Assembly: GCA_035041965.1 (NCBI GenBank)
Contig: JAPYMA010003025.1
Coordinates: forward strand, 124,001-188,000
DNA length: 64,000 bases
Direction: 5' to 3'
DNA from: Anisakis pegreffii
Taxonomy: Eukaryota > Nematoda > Chromadorea > Rhabditida > Anisakidae
Shown: one piece after another, positions 38,178-50,800 of the stretch
Layout of the letters: every line of letters begins with the position of its first letter
Position numbering within the stretch: position 1 is the stretch's first letter
The notes under the pieces: model-generated
Database searches by the model: none
What the model was told of the DNA's origin: nothing
The model's input: only the letters and a program-made list of their open reading frames with translations
Translations under genes and position numbers: made by a program

Positions 38178-40265
38178 ATTAAACCACAAAAAGTGGCTAT
38201 AGAAATAAAAAAGCACGAGAAAAGTTGAATGATTGTTCGAATCGAACATTCGTTCACTGTTCGACATTTGTTTTTGGCTAATTTTTTCTTAAGCTGACAG
38301 ACCACTGATACATTTTCACTAATATTAAAATCTTTAACTTTGATATTCGCGCTTCCCATCATGCAATTAATCAGCAATGAACTAATTGGTGTCAGTGATG
38401 AAAGTGCATGCTTGATCGAAATCTGGACAGCAATCTGCTCGACAACATATGCTTCTTTGATGCCAACAACCATTAGGGAACCAAGACTGCTGATAAACTT
38501 TCATATTACCAGTTATCAGCGTAAAGAAATCGAACGTTCAGGATTGAGTAGTCATATGAATCTCAGAGTCACCAAAAGACAATGTACTACAGCTAGTGAA
38601 TCTTCCTAAAACTTTTGAGACAAGTCTCACTGAGTGCTATTTTGCCTTTACCTCCCATATGATTGAAAACATAACCGTTTCTTCAAATGAAACTCTATGA
38701 AGGAGATCCTCAGCAATAACAGTCAATAGAATATGAAGTAGACAATTCTCGTATCCCATCTGAACACTTCACACATTGTTTAACATGCACTTCAACCTTA
38801 CTTAGCGTTTCTTTAGAGAGTTCAACAAAAATAGTGCATTTCGACACAAACAATGTAACTTTTTATTGCAACAAAGCATTGATTCGGAAAATTATTTCAA
38901 TATCACCGCTTGCCTCTTCCAATTTTCAGTTTATTTCTTCCTGTTAGCTAGTTCTTCGAGCATCCAACTGGAATATATAAATTAATTTCAAGTTGTGCAT
39001 CGTTCCAAGATTTTGCATTCTTTAGCAAGAAAACTTACAATTAGCATGTTATATGATAGTTTGAACCCCTTGCAAAATACCTACGAAAGAGAGGACCTCA
39101 TAAATGATTTTGGATTGAACTTCTCGGGTTCGAAAATGCATCTAACAGTGTCTAATTGGAAAACAAACGAGTTGCATCTTTGATGTTTGCCCATTTTCAG
39201 AGTGCATAATAATAATTCACACAAGTTTAATTCAGCATACAATTCGACATCATAGCAATATACAATGACTTTAAAAGAAAAACCGAATGCAAAGCAACAA
39301 AAAATGAAACATGTGGAGTATTTTAAGGAAACGTATTCAACATTAAATGTTCAATGAAACACAATTATAACCCTTACAGCTTGCTGCATGAGCTTCTTTC
39401 AATATTTCACGATTCAAATGTATTCCTACAATTCGATGCTGCTTGAGTAGTCCCTTATCATTTGATCGCATTATTCAATAACGATATTCAAGTAATTTTT
39501 ACAGTATATTGAAAAATCAATTGGTTCCGAATTGATCGTGCTATCAGTCCGATTTGATCCTGATCCACTACGACTCCAAAATGGCAGATCAATAAAGCGT
39601 CGAATAAACGAATGGAATTCGCTGAAACGATGCTGTGCTCCGGAAGGATGTTTCTATATGATTTTTGATTCATCGATGCCTTTGTAACAATAAAAGATTA
39701 ATGTTCAGTCGTATGCTATCATGTGTTCCTCGTTATGTGCTGATAAGACGACACATCTTTCGTCTGTCTTGTAGTATGCCTTGAGCTTAAAGTTACGTCA
39801 TACTATTCAATCAGCTAACGGGCCTCTACCTCATGCCATGAGCCATTCATGATCGAATATAAGCCTCAGCAGAAATGCAATATCATTTGAGTGCCCTTTC
39901 TTGGTTTGAACTTACAATTAACGCAAATCCAGCCTCTCTCAGTAGAAATTCCTATTCTGCCTAGAAGAGATCACTGCGCATAAATATGGTATTTATGAAA
40001 TGCAATGAAAATAAAATCGATCTTCCAATTCCAGTTGCAGTTTACTCGCTATCCTAAAATTTCTCTTTCACATTACCCAGAAATTTACCGCTCATTTTGG
40101 TTGCAGTTTTAGGCATTATACAGAGCCGTGAATGTATAATAAAATTCTAATCGCTTTAGTATTCACATTTGACTGTATTGTAAATTTAACACGTTCAGCA
40201 TATATCATGACTAGTTCTCAGCATTCAAAAGCTTTCTTCTCTGATAATTACCTTGATTACCTGGA
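38178..40265. other. Non-coding stretch
   Basis: No supported gene. Plus-strand frame 38340-38609 is open for 89 codons and could be an alternative 3' exon of the preceding gene, but no acceptor and phase agree well. Confidence 0.4.
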
Positions 40266-40266
40266 T

Positions 40267-41653
40267 TGGCCAGGCTATCAAACGTTTGTAACGTTGCTGG
40301 CCACAATGCTCGCGTTTCCGTTCGCACTGTTTTAGCCTTGATTGTAGCCACCCCGCTGGCTAGGCGAGCAGGCCAAGTGAGTACAACCGAGTATTTAATT
40401 AGTTGTCGTGAATACTTTGCACAATTAAACGTAGCCAAATATCAATCCAATAAATATTCATAAGTCTACAAAATAAGCATTCCGCCGATCGCTAACCGCG
40501 ATCAACAAAACAACCGCTCGATGTGTAAGCAATGCACGTTTGCTGACACCTCTCTGATAATAATAATAATAAACATAACCGTCATCGAAATGTATCAAGA
40601 TAAGCACAGACATGTCATAGTCTTGATTTGTTTAAACCGAGAAACCGTGATCTGATCTCACCGTGATAATGCTAATAGTAATAATAATAATAATATTGAT
40701 AATGATATACTTATAAATAACGCAATCAAGGCAGCTGTCTGTCTATTGTAACAGATCAGCTAGAATGTTTCTTCATTGTTCACTAGGCGGCGCTTTTCTA
40801 GAGCATTAACAATTTGCCAAAATACTACTGCCAGAAAGACTATTTACTGATGCAATCGCACGCTCAACCAGCCGATCGATGAAGCCGGATCTTGGCTTAT
40901 GACCACTTTAACTGATTTTTTCATTAATTTTATCCGCAGAAACTCATAATTTCAGTTCACTTGATGTGTTTAAGTAAAAGAATTCATCAGTATTCTTCCT
41001 TTGCTAATGATTAATCTCGTTGTGGTTCGTTTGCTTTCCCTTGCCGTGTGTACAACAACACATCAATACTATAGGTCGAATCGCGTTCGACTCACATTGC
41101 GGAATAATTGTTGTTGTTGCATTTGAAAGTACTGCTTCTAAAGACTCGATCACATTTCAATCCCGGGATCGGATTTGACTCCAGATGTCCTTCTTCAATC
41201 TTGAAATCATAAACGGAGGGCAAAGCGATGATGGTGTTGAAAGACGAAGCATGAGTGGATGATATTACAAAATTTTTATTCACTGCTTTCCAGAAACGAC
41301 AACTGAGGTGGCGCTAATATGCCGCTCGGGTGGTGAGCAGCAAATATCAGTGAACTTGGAATGATTCGTGTGCAGTTCAATATGAATATATCATCATAAT
41401 TATATGAAATGTGTGTTTTATCAATTCCAAAATCCAAGAATTATTCATAACATAAATTCCACATCAGGATTTGAAAGTGAGCATCCGAGATCCCGTGTTT
41501 CTTGGTGGCCTTTGTTTTTATTCTGATGAGATGTCAAGAATTTGTTCAAAACTTCTATACCATCGAAAAACTAACCGCCCATTCGTAGATGCACGAAGCA
41601 CCGAAATACTGATAAACACTAGTACATCGCTGCGTTCCTCCAAATCTGAATGA
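40267..41653 (+). CDS. Weak candidate two-exon gene fragment
   Basis: An exon from about 40281 to 40375 ends CAA before a strong donor, GTGAGT, and reads NARVSVRTVLALIVATPLAR, a short hydrophobic segment. A possible partner at 41468-41653 follows CACATCAG, is in phase 0, starts DLKVSIRDPVFLGGLCFYSD and ends in TGA. The first segment is also open on the minus strand with its own plausible donor, so the strand is uncertain. The segment is richer in GC than its surroundings. No family is recognised. Confidence 0.3.
40559..40695. repeat. TAA/TAATAA microsatellite patches
   Basis: Two short runs of TAA units, near 40559-40573 and 40677-40695, in non-coding DNA. Confidence 0.7.
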
Positions 41654-44600
41654 GCGTACCGATAAAGAAAGAACCTCCATAGTCGATATGTTCAGAGCAC
41701 TTCGTGAAAGGAGAAAATAAAACGCTTCGGGCGATGGCGGTTAGCTGCTTAGGGGATCGGAATCGGATATTCAAACGTTAGCATATGTGAACTTTTAAGA
41801 AACCGTTCCCAGAGTACTGCAGAGAAAGCCTTCACGAATCTGTTAACCTAGTCAGACCATGACGGATCAAAAATCACAAAAAAAAAACATCCATCAGCAT
41901 TCACAATTTACACTTCCGAAATAATGAAAAATAGTTATGGACAAAAACATTCAAGTTAATTGCCAGACATCGAATTTGCTAAACGGTTTCCTTTATTTAT
42001 GCCGCTATCCTGTAAAATTTTAGCTGCTATAAAATTTATGTGATTATTTGTGAGACTTCAGTGATCTCATTATGTTTTATGATTTTGTGATCCCAATTAG
42101 CGATGTTTTCAAATGATTCATTTAATTTATGCATCTTCTACGTATAATGGTCAGAAGACATATTGAGAAATAAATAAACGATTGGATTTATTGTGCCAAA
42201 GCGCCGATGTTTGACCACAAATCGATGATATGCTGAATTGCGTAATACGACTAATTGCACTGAGGTTTCTCTTAAACTGATGAGGGTGGGTGATAAGAGT
42301 TAGTGATGCTTTTTGGTTTTTGTTCGATTACACACATACAAACACGATCGTGGTTCATCGAACGGATCAATTACCATTCACTTCATCCATCTATTTGCAC
42401 TCATCGCTTAACAACTAACAACTCCTGTTCAATTATTTTCCTGTCAATGTTTCTTTGTATTATAATTGATTTCATATCATTCACTCATTTCTCCTGATTA
42501 TACTCAGAGACAGCATCTTCTTCGTTGAATTTCCTGGAATCTATGATCAGAGCAAAAACTGTTTGGTCAAGTGAAATTATCAGCCGTATCCAAAAAAGTG
42601 GAAGAGTAGCATGTATTATGAGCTGAGAATAATTATTCAATTCGTAAACACTCAAGATGAATTTAATTCATTCTCTGAATCAGTGTCGCGAACCGTCTTA
42701 TTCCCGGTCACCTCACAAATGCTTCGTTGTTGCAGTGTCTTTGTCTTATCACACTTTCACGATTACATCGAAAGTTTACATTTGTTGTAATGTTTATATC
42801 ATATCATACTTTTAGTCACATATTAACCAATATTAAGTAACATTGTTGCCAATACTCTCATTATTGTCAGTTAGTTTGTGTATGTCGCTTCCTCACTATT
42901 TTCGCTCGATCACACAAGATCGCTAATAAGAAAACGCATCCGACGGTGCAAAATAATCAGATTTTATCAGTGATATTTTTTGAACTAATCTGTTCTCAGA
43001 ACCTTCATAAGATTCTAATTTTATTTGATTTGTTCAGAACGTATTAGCCACATTCAATAAATGCTCTCGAAGCAAATCTTTAGCGAATGAGCACGTCCCG
43101 TCGCATGCGGTAATATTTATAAAAAATAATCATAACAGTTATAATAATAAATATTAAAGAGTTGAATTGCTATGGCCAAATCAAATAAAATTGTGTTCAA
43201 GTCTTAATCCACGAGGATAAGAGATGCTCGAAGAGCCATCGAATTTGAATAACTAAAATCCCATCCTTTTCATAGTTTTTGTACTTTTTCTGCTTCGAAT
43301 GAAAAGACAGCAGCACCCTTTCGTAAGTATGCCGTATTTAAAATTCTCAGTGAAAGCATCATCATTTCCATCCGACATTTATCATCATCGTCATAACTCA
43401 GTAATATCATCCATTTGATCAGTCTTTTCTTGTTCAGCAACCATCGTTCACAAATGATTTTGTCTGATCCGTGAAGTTTTTTCATCTACATTTTTTGGCT
43501 GGAATGATTCATTTCGAGTTCAATCATCGCTAAGCAGTGAATGATTTTTGCTCTTCAACGAACAAATTTTCCCCATATTATTTGGTATCAGAAGCGAACT
43601 ATATGATTTTGTACACATTTCACGGTGTAATGACGAATTTCTCCTGATTATACCCTCGTCAGAACTGAAATCGCTCGAATAATCAATCATAATTGAGCCT
43701 TAAAAGATCGACGAGAACGCTTCGTAATAATCCATCGCATTCGATCTTACTTCTACTATGCGCTCTTCTATCGTCATTATTATTAATTGTTAAGCTAATC
43801 AATAAGCTTATTGTTCGACTGCCAAGCTGCTTGGTCATCTTCTTCTTCGACAACTTATTTATTTATTATAGGAATGAAATGGATAGCCTAACGATGTGTT
43901 TATGATAATTACAATTACAATAGAAAGATTTTTCGCAATTTCTAACAAAATTTTTCATAGTCATTTAACGAATGATTTTTTACTCATACTTGAATTTCAC
44001 CATGCAACGTTAATAAATATAGTACTACTTACGCAATGCACTGAAAAAATTTCATGAGATTTAAAAATCTATCCGCTCGAGTGGAAGGCGTAAGAAATTC
44101 TCACGCCTACTGCCATTAGCATGTTTCGATAAGCTTCAGCTGTACGTTTTTGAACGCTGCCATTCATATTAGACTCGACTTTCGCGATTTTTGCATCAAT
44201 GATCTGCTGAGATCTTGAGATGAGTATCCCAATCAATCTTTAGACGCATTGCTGTCCATCATTCAGCGCTCATTGCGATCGTCATAGTCATTCATTTTTT
44301 GGATCTGACTTGACAAAGTGAAACATCCTCAGAAGCGCTGCTCTGAAATGAGTTTCTTCTGAAAATTGTTCGTTGTTCAATTTTGCAACGAAACCTCGAG
44401 CTTAAATGTCTACGGGGTATTGACAGAGGGAGACTGCTGAAACTGTGTCCCTGCCTATATTCTTTATCAGAAATTTATCTAACAGAACCAAGAAATATGA
44501 GGCCAATGAAAATGCATTTTGGATACTTCTTTTACTCATGACGGTTTAAGATGCGTCCCATGGGCCTATGTAGTACATAAAATTTAATGCACGATCACTT

Positions 44601-44864
44601 ATCTTCTCTGCTGCACAAAGAAAGTCCAGTGATATTCGAGAGATTTATAGGATGGCCACGTCAAAGTGGTGTTCTGCATCACATCTCCTCATTCGGTTTT
44701 GCACTGAATCAAAAATGACTTTTGGTCAATAGATCAATGACGATCGCTTTTATGTATTACTAACCTCAACGATTTTAACGAGTTTGAAATCGTTATGCAA
44801 TGCCTTACATGGTTTGCAGAAAGGATTCTCCGTTAGCTCAAATTGAAGCGTAGCATTGTTGGTA
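41654..44864. other. Intergenic region upstream of the SLC6 transporter
   Basis: No supported gene. The transporter promoter and any upstream first exon should lie towards the right end. Open frames on either strand are short and low in complexity. Confidence 0.45.
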
Positions 44865-47800
44865 ATGGAGAACACGTTGCCACCTCGAGAGCAATGGTCT
44901 TCGTGGGTTGACTTCATTATGTCATGTGTTGGTTATGCGATTGGATTGGGAAACGTCTGGAGATTTCCGTATTTGTGCTATCAAAACGGTGGAGGTTTGT
45001 TCATAGAGCAGCTTTTACAGCGATGTCAGTGTTCCAGTTCCCGTTATATTCGTGTTCTATTCCACTTTCCATTCCACTGCAAATTGGGATGCAAGAGCGG
45101 AACAAAGCAGTTTAGAAAGATTGGGGTTTGGGTTTGGGAATGCGAATAGATCAGAACTTCTTCAAAAATTGAGAAGTTCTAATACAGAAGAATAAGTCGC
45201 TGAAAATGTGCAACAGAGACATCAATAAGCATCATTTGACGTAGGAATTTGGTGTACTGAGTGTGACGTAAACATGTATGCTGAATAGATCTGTTTCAGG
45301 AGCGTTCCTGATACCATATTTCATTTCGTTGGTTTTCTGCGGTGCTCCTCTGTTCATTCTAGAGACTTCTTGGGGACAGCTCCTGAGTGTCGGCGGCTTG
45401 GGAATGTTCAAAATATGCCCAATTTTCAAGGTTTTATTTTTTAAAATATATTTCAGATGGTTGTATTTGAGATTGCTTGAGGTATTGATGGCGGCTATAA
45501 AATAGTGAGATACAATAAAATACTGACGATATTTTGTTGAACCGAGGATATTTTATTTTTATTGTTGCGTTCGTTAAAAGATCATTTCTGTTGAGGGAGT
45601 GGGTATAGCCGCAGCAGTAATGGCCTTCTGGCTCAATATTTACTACATTGTGGTGCTCAGTTGGGCAATGTGCTATCTGTGGAATTCGTTTCGATTGGAT
45701 TCCAACGTTCCGTGGCGTTCTTGTGATAACCCGTTAATGGCTTATTGAATTTTTCATTGACTCATTCAAATTACTCAGATAAACTCTCAATGAACTATTG
45801 TTATTGCCAGAAAGATCATCAATTCTTTTGTGACTCTTTGCGAATATTCGAAAACAAAAATCAATCGTTATCAGAAAAAGTCTTCATACTGCAGTCGGCA
45901 AACTTTCAGATGGAACACAAAAAGATGCCGAAGTGAATACGATCCACTGACGTGTGCAAATAACCGAACGATCGCTAAGTATTTCAATGTCAAAGTAATT
46001 GTTTTGTTCTCTGATTCCTAGCTGACATCAAATTTTAATTTGTGCATTTTATTCATCTGTTTTTGCATAGTTCAAATTCTCACCGCATCGCGAGGGTCGA
46101 AGAACTTCAATTGCATTAAATCGACTGATCCACTAAAATCATCGCTGTGTTTATTTGTTTAACAAAAGTCATCAACCACCTCAAAATATTTACAATATGA
46201 AGTAATTATGAAAATTTTTTAGTTTTTTTGATTGATTCAATTGAAATGTTGAGGTGCTGACAAATGATCATTTAACTGAATATCGACAGCAGTTTTTCGT
46301 TGGTCCAAAAGCAAATTGGTCAGTGTGCACTGCGGCAGATCTTAATGTTCAATCGCCTGTAAAGGAATTCTGGAAGTGATTATTTATTAATCGTTCATTT
46401 CAAGCTCTAGCTGTAGATATCTGCGAAAGCAGATCAAATTTCTGGTAAAAGCTTTCAGATGATATTGATGTCTGGACAGTGCTAAACCAATTCAAATATT
46501 CTTTCTTTATCAATATTACAATTGGTTCATCAATTAATCCTAAAATCTAAAAATCAGTTGATGTGTTTCAAAATTTTCAAAACGGTCTCAATCAATTATG
46601 GAAACTGCTGCGTTTTCTTTTAAATACAATTCATCTTCACCCTTGAATATATCAATTTATAGCTATAAGGTGCTGGGAATTAGCTCCGGTGTTGATGTAC
46701 CGGGTGCTATGCGTTGGGATTTGGCGCTGTACCTTTTCATCGCATGGGCCATTTGTTATTTGTGCATTTTTAAGGGGGTCAGATGGACCGGAAAGGTAAA
46801 TTTTCAGTGTTGATGCCTGAATGGATACCATCAAATCTCATGCATGAACTTAGTTGATGAACTTTAGGTGGTATATCTAACCGCATCATTCCCTTACGTG
46901 ATGCTGGTTTGTCTCTTGATTCGTGGTCTGACATTACCTGGTGCTAGCCTTGGACTGGAGTATTACTTGAAACCGAATTTCTCAGTTTTGTTCAGAAGTA
47001 AAGTATGGATTGATGCCGTCACGCAGGTCTTCTTTTCATACGGTCTTGGACTTGGTGCACTCGTAGCGCTCGGAAGCTACAATTCATATCACAATAACGT
47101 TTATAAGTCAGTCAGCTTTCCTTTTCGTTACCTTCATTCGCTTCATTAACGTCTTATGGTTCATTATTCACAAACAATAACAACTGTGTAAAGTTCTAAT
47201 TCAATGACCATTGGCAGCTTAACATACAACAATGCTGATAAATTCGCTATTTGTAATGATGATGCATTATTGTTCTGATGCTAGCAAATCGTTGCTGCAA
47301 TGGAATGGCGAATAATTATTAAGAATCTATAATTGAGAATTGAAAACAAAACTTCCAGGCAAGCCTTAACGGTATGTTTTGTCAATAGCGGAACGAGTGT
47401 TTTTGCTGGTTTTGTCATCTTCTCTTTCATTGGTTTCATGGCAGTTCAACAAGGCAAAACTGTGGCTGAGGTCAGCAGCGGTGCTTTATTTAAATGTTGC
47501 ACTGTATCGTACTTCGAAACCTAACAAGCATTCACTCAAATGTGATCGTGAATGGTGTGATCCAGCAGCAGCAGCATTCAGCCAAACAAAATTCGTTACA
47601 TTGTTCATCCGAAACATCACTTCTTTAAACTGAAATATGAGTAGACTTCGCATGATCACTATTGGAAGCGTGGCATTTTAGAAATGGAAAGCATATCCGT
47701 CACAGTTTGAGTTTCTGCTTCGAATGTGACATAATCAACACTTTTAGCCACAGATCATTCTAAACATTGAAACTCTACCTACCGTATCAACCAATTTCAA

Positions 47801-50800
47801 ACATATTTATCGACCGCCTATAATATCAATTTAGGTTGCGCAATCAGGACCAGGTTTGCTGTTTTTGGCCTATCCATCTGGCATTCTTCAGTTGCCGTAC
47901 ACAAATATATGGTCTATCCTCTTCTTTACCATGGTACTGTTTCTTGGCGTGGATTCACAGGTGAACAAACTCTTATTCGAAATTCTACTTTTATTTCAGA
48001 TGATACAGCAGCAATCTCAAATTGACTTAAATAGTATTGAAATCTCTATTATTTCCTCAAAAAAAATCGCTTCGTCTGCGTTTTTTCTGTGATGTTCTTC
48101 ACTCTCAACGTAACTGCTTTCCTTAAAAGCATTCGAAACATTTGCATGTCTCAAGCTCATTTGAATCACGAAAAAAAAATTCAATAATCCTGCTGGAATA
48201 TTCTTTTATTAGTTGCGAAGTGGTCATTGCGTGGCGCATTATTATCTTCAATCCACTTCATGAACGAACCGAAGTATGCTAATTTCGTAGCCTCAGGCAT
48301 TGTGAGTTCCTTCGCAGTCATTCCAAGTGTCTAAGTATGAACAGATTGCGAAGGATCTGAATTGAACTCCACATCTTTCTCATCACAGTTGAATTAGTGC
48401 ACTAACAAGATGAAAGTGTGTGATTTTATAATAAATTCCTAGGGAAATCGCAGTGTTATAAAGCAGATCCAAAGAATTCATTTCGAAAGAAAGTTCGTTT
48501 CATTAAACACAGTCTCCACTCTGAAACACCACTTGTTTATAAAATTGATCGACACGATCCCTACTGATCAAGCGGCCTTTTTTCGGTTGAAATTTGATCG
48601 TATTAGTTAATTTGAATCTGATTTCTAACAACGCTTAATCTGCATTGCTGAGCTTGCTAGCCATTTTTGCATTCCATTCGTTCGGTGAATACACTGAATG
48701 GCGATAAATAAATATGACTCTAAGAAAGTGGATGGGTTGCTGGACGTTCTGTCCTGAATAACCGTCCAACCTCTCCGAATATAACTGTCACATGAGTACC
48801 AAAACCAATTCTCGAGGAAAGATAGGATTGCCCAACAAACGGCTCAAAACGACGCAGTTTTGTCAACGTTTGTGTGAAAAGAACATAATGATTGATCCTG
48901 AAATGTAATCTGTAACGAACAAAACATTTATGAGTATTGAATGTGATCAAACTTTTCCTTAACAAACTGGAAACCTGAGAAGACGTTTAGCTTGAAGATT
49001 GCAGTCNNNNNNNNNNNNNNNNNNNNNNNNNNNNNNNNNNNNNNNNNNNNNNNNNNNNNNNNNNNNNNNNNNNNNNNNNNNNNNNNNNNNNNNNNNNNNN
49101 NNNNNNGCGCGACTGCGCTATAGCATAGAGATAGGTCCAAGTAAATGGCCATAGCTCCTCACGAAGGCAAAATCGCTCGACAACATATATATTTTTCTGA
49201 ATGACGAGATCCAGCTGGATCGACTGATGCACAAAAATCCATATGTTACTGGGCAAACTTGAGAAGACGGTAGCCTTGAAGGTGGCACCCGAGATATTAT
49301 TAATTTAATGCCTATATCTCCTCAACCAAACCAAATTGCTCAGTAAAATTTATAATATTCTGAATCTAGAAGTCCTGCTGGATCGAACGGTGAAAAGAAA
49401 TTTGCATGTTTCCGGGCAAACCTGAGAAGACGGTTAGCTTGAAGATCGCAATCCGCTAATTGCTAATATGAACGTATCGATTGCTCTATAGTGATCAATT
49501 TGTATGAATGAGCGCGACTGCGCTATAGAATAGAGATAGGTCCAAGTAAATGGCCATAGCTCCTCACGAAAGCAAAATCGCTCGACAACATATATGTTTT
49601 TCTGAATGACGAGATCCAGCTGGATCGACTGATGCACAAAAATCCATATGTTACTGGGCAAACTTGAGAAGACGGTAGCCTTGAAGGTGGCACCCGAGAT
49701 ATTATTAATTTAATGCCTATATCTCCTCAACCAAGCCAAATTGCTCAGTAAAATTTATAATATTCTGAATCTAGAAGTCCTGCTGGATCGAACGGTGAAA
49801 AGAAATTTGCATGTTTCCGGGCAAACCTGAGAAGACGGTTAGCTTGAAGATCGCAATCCGCTAATTGCTAATATGAACGTATCGATTGCTCTATAGTGAT
49901 CAATTTGTATGAATGAGCGCGACTGCGCTATAGCATAGAGATAGGTCCAAGTAAATGGCCATAGCTCCTCACGAAAGCAAAATCGCTCGACAACATATAT
50001 GTTTTTCTGAATGACGAGATCCAGCTGGATCGACTGATGCACAAAAATCCATATGTTACTGGGCAAACTTGAGAAGACGGTAGCCTTGAAGGTGGCACCC
50101 GAGATATTATTAATTTAATGCCTATATCTCCTCAACCAAGCCAAATTGCTCAGTAAAATTTATAATATTCTGAATCTAGAAGTTCTGCTGGATCGAACGG
50201 TGAAAAGAAATTTGCATGTTTCCGGGCAAACCTGAGAAGACGGTTAGCTTGAAGATCGCAATCCGCTAATTGCTAATATGAACGTATCGATTGCTCTATA
50301 GTGATCAATTTGTATGAATGAGCGCGACTGCGCTATAGCATAGAGATAGGTCCAAGTAAATGGCCATAGCTCCTCACGAAAGCAAAATCGCTCGACAACA
50401 TATATGTTTTTCTGAATGAGGAGATCCAGCTGGATCGACTGATGCACAAAAATCCATATGTTACTGGGCAAACTTGAGAAGACGGTAGCCTTGAAGGTGG
50501 CACCCGAGATATTATTAATTTAATGCCTATATCTCCTCAACCAAGCCAAATTGCTCAGTAAAATTTATAATATTCTGAATCTAGAAGTTCTGCTGGATCG
50601 AACGGTGAAAAGAAATTTGCATGTTTCCGGGCAAACCTGAGAAGACGGTTAGCTTGAAGATCGCAATCCGCTAATTGCTAATATGAACGTATCGATTGCT
50701 CTATAGTGATCAATTTGTATGAATGAGCGCGACTGCGCTATAGCATAGAGATAGGTCCAAGTAAATGGCCATAGCTCCTCACGAAAGCAAAATCGCTCGA

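Noticed and set aside
38174..38473. 99-codon minus-strand frame
   Set aside because: Mostly hydrophobic, without splice sites, and overlapped by an open plus-strand frame; likely chance.
40211..40438. 75-codon minus-strand frame over the GC-richer segment
   Set aside because: It competes with the plus reading, which has the stronger GTGAGT donor and an in-phase partner; neither is firm.
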